Shown here in pieces: positions 13,298 through 13,635 of a stretch of 13,635 nt of DNA (position 1 is the first letter of the stretch; the number at the start of each line of letters is the position of its first letter). Below the pieces are notes generated by a model. It was not told the DNA's origin. It was given only the letters and a program-made list of their open reading frames with translations, and did not search any database. The stretch is from assembly GCA_030835185.1 (NCBI GenBank), contig JAUQWL010000131.1:1-13635 (forward strand), written 5' to 3'. This stretch comes from Solirubrobacterales bacterium (lineage in GTDB: Bacteria > Actinomycetota > Thermoleophilia > Solirubrobacterales > 70-9). The translations under genes and the position numbers were made by a program.

Positions 13298-13635
13298 CGA
13301 GTTGCTCGCGGCCGAAAGGGTCGCCGGCGACGAGGATGCCCGGAAGGCGCTCCAGCGAAGCACCCTGTTCACGGTCATGGCAAGCCAGGTTCTCGGTGGC
13401 ACCGGTCTGGCCGCGGGCATCACGGTCGGGGCGCTGATCGTCCGCGACATGCTCGGCGGTGACAGTCTCTCAGGGCTCCCGAGCACTCTCCTGACTCTCG
13501 GGGCGGCGCTATCGGCCTTCTTGATCGGGCAGATCGCGCAGCGCTCCACCCGGCGGTCCGGACTCGCGATCGGTTTCGCGGCGGGCGGAGTTGGTGCCAT
13601 AGGGGTGGTTCTGGCCATCTCGATCGACAGCCTCG
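13284..13635 (+). CDS. MFS transporter, N-terminal part (continues beyond window)
   Basis: 117 residues are visible from ATG 13284. A polar N-terminus (SRPDELLAAERVAGDEDARK) leads into the first membrane helix (TLFTVMASQVLGGTGLAAGI). A second helix (LPSTLLTLGAALSAFLIGQI), the basic loop AQRSTRRSGLAIGF that matches the conserved MFS loop after helix 2, and a third helix (GGVGAIGVVLAISI) follow. It is a membrane carrier of unknown substrate. GGAG lies four bases before the ATG, a little close but usable. The gene may form an operon with the phosphorylase gene upstream, which would fit uptake or export of nucleosides; that is inference from position only. Confidence 0.7.
   Translation, partial: MSRPDELLAAERVAGDEDARKALQRSTLFTVMASQVLGGTGLAAGITVGALIVRDMLGGDSLSGLPSTLLTLGAALSAFLIGQIAQRSTRRSGLAIGFAAGGVGAIGVVLAISIDSL

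Overview
The window is GC-rich, uses many GTG starts and GC-ending codons, and carries families common in soil Actinomycetota (DUF5996, DUF6448, a DUF2231-Rieske protein, a Kef-type antiporter, several MFS carriers). My best guess is an actinobacterium of the Thermoleophilia/Solirubrobacterales type. This is inferred from gene content only; the window has no rRNA or other marker gene.

Layout. 1-88: 3' end of a rightward gene. 135-1716 (minus): a three-gene operon encoding an internally deleted VOC ring-cleaving dioxygenase, an MhqD-like serine esterase and a single-domain VOC protein. A 24-bp imperfect palindrome lies just upstream. 1759-2092: little of note. 2093-3028 (plus): DUF5996 protein. 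3077-4666 (minus): cation/proton antiporter with a TrkA-N domain. 4915-5619 (minus): DUF2231-Rieske protein that seems to lack the second half of its membrane domain. 5798-7129 (plus): MFS carrier. 7231-8321 (minus): yceI-marR operon with a strong promoter inside palindromic operator-like repeats and a perfect 30-bp palindrome between the genes. 8505-9725 (plus): divergent MFS carrier. 9822-10325 (minus): hemerythrin. 10598-11251 (minus): two-TM protein of unknown function. 11336-11488 (minus): transposase tail remnant. 11637-12173 (plus): DUF6448 protein. 12369-13214 (plus): nucleoside phosphorylase-like protein behind a tandem repeat that carries two Shine-Dalgarno/GTG modules. 13284-end (plus): N-terminus of a third MFS carrier.

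How it may work together. The VOC-esterase-VOC operon resembles the quinone and electrophile detoxification operons (mhq type) that MarR repressors control in Bacillus. A MarR gene lies about 6 kb away in the same window, behind yceI. The yceI promoter and the VOC operon upstream region share the 9-mer TTGCAACTA. The most interesting hypothesis is one MarR regulator controlling both operons. Two genes (the VOC dioxygenase and the Rieske protein) look like in-frame internal deletions relative to their families. This is either unusual gene reduction or an assembly problem, and it should be checked first. I see no CRISPR array, tRNA, rRNA, complete insertion sequence or recognisable defence system.
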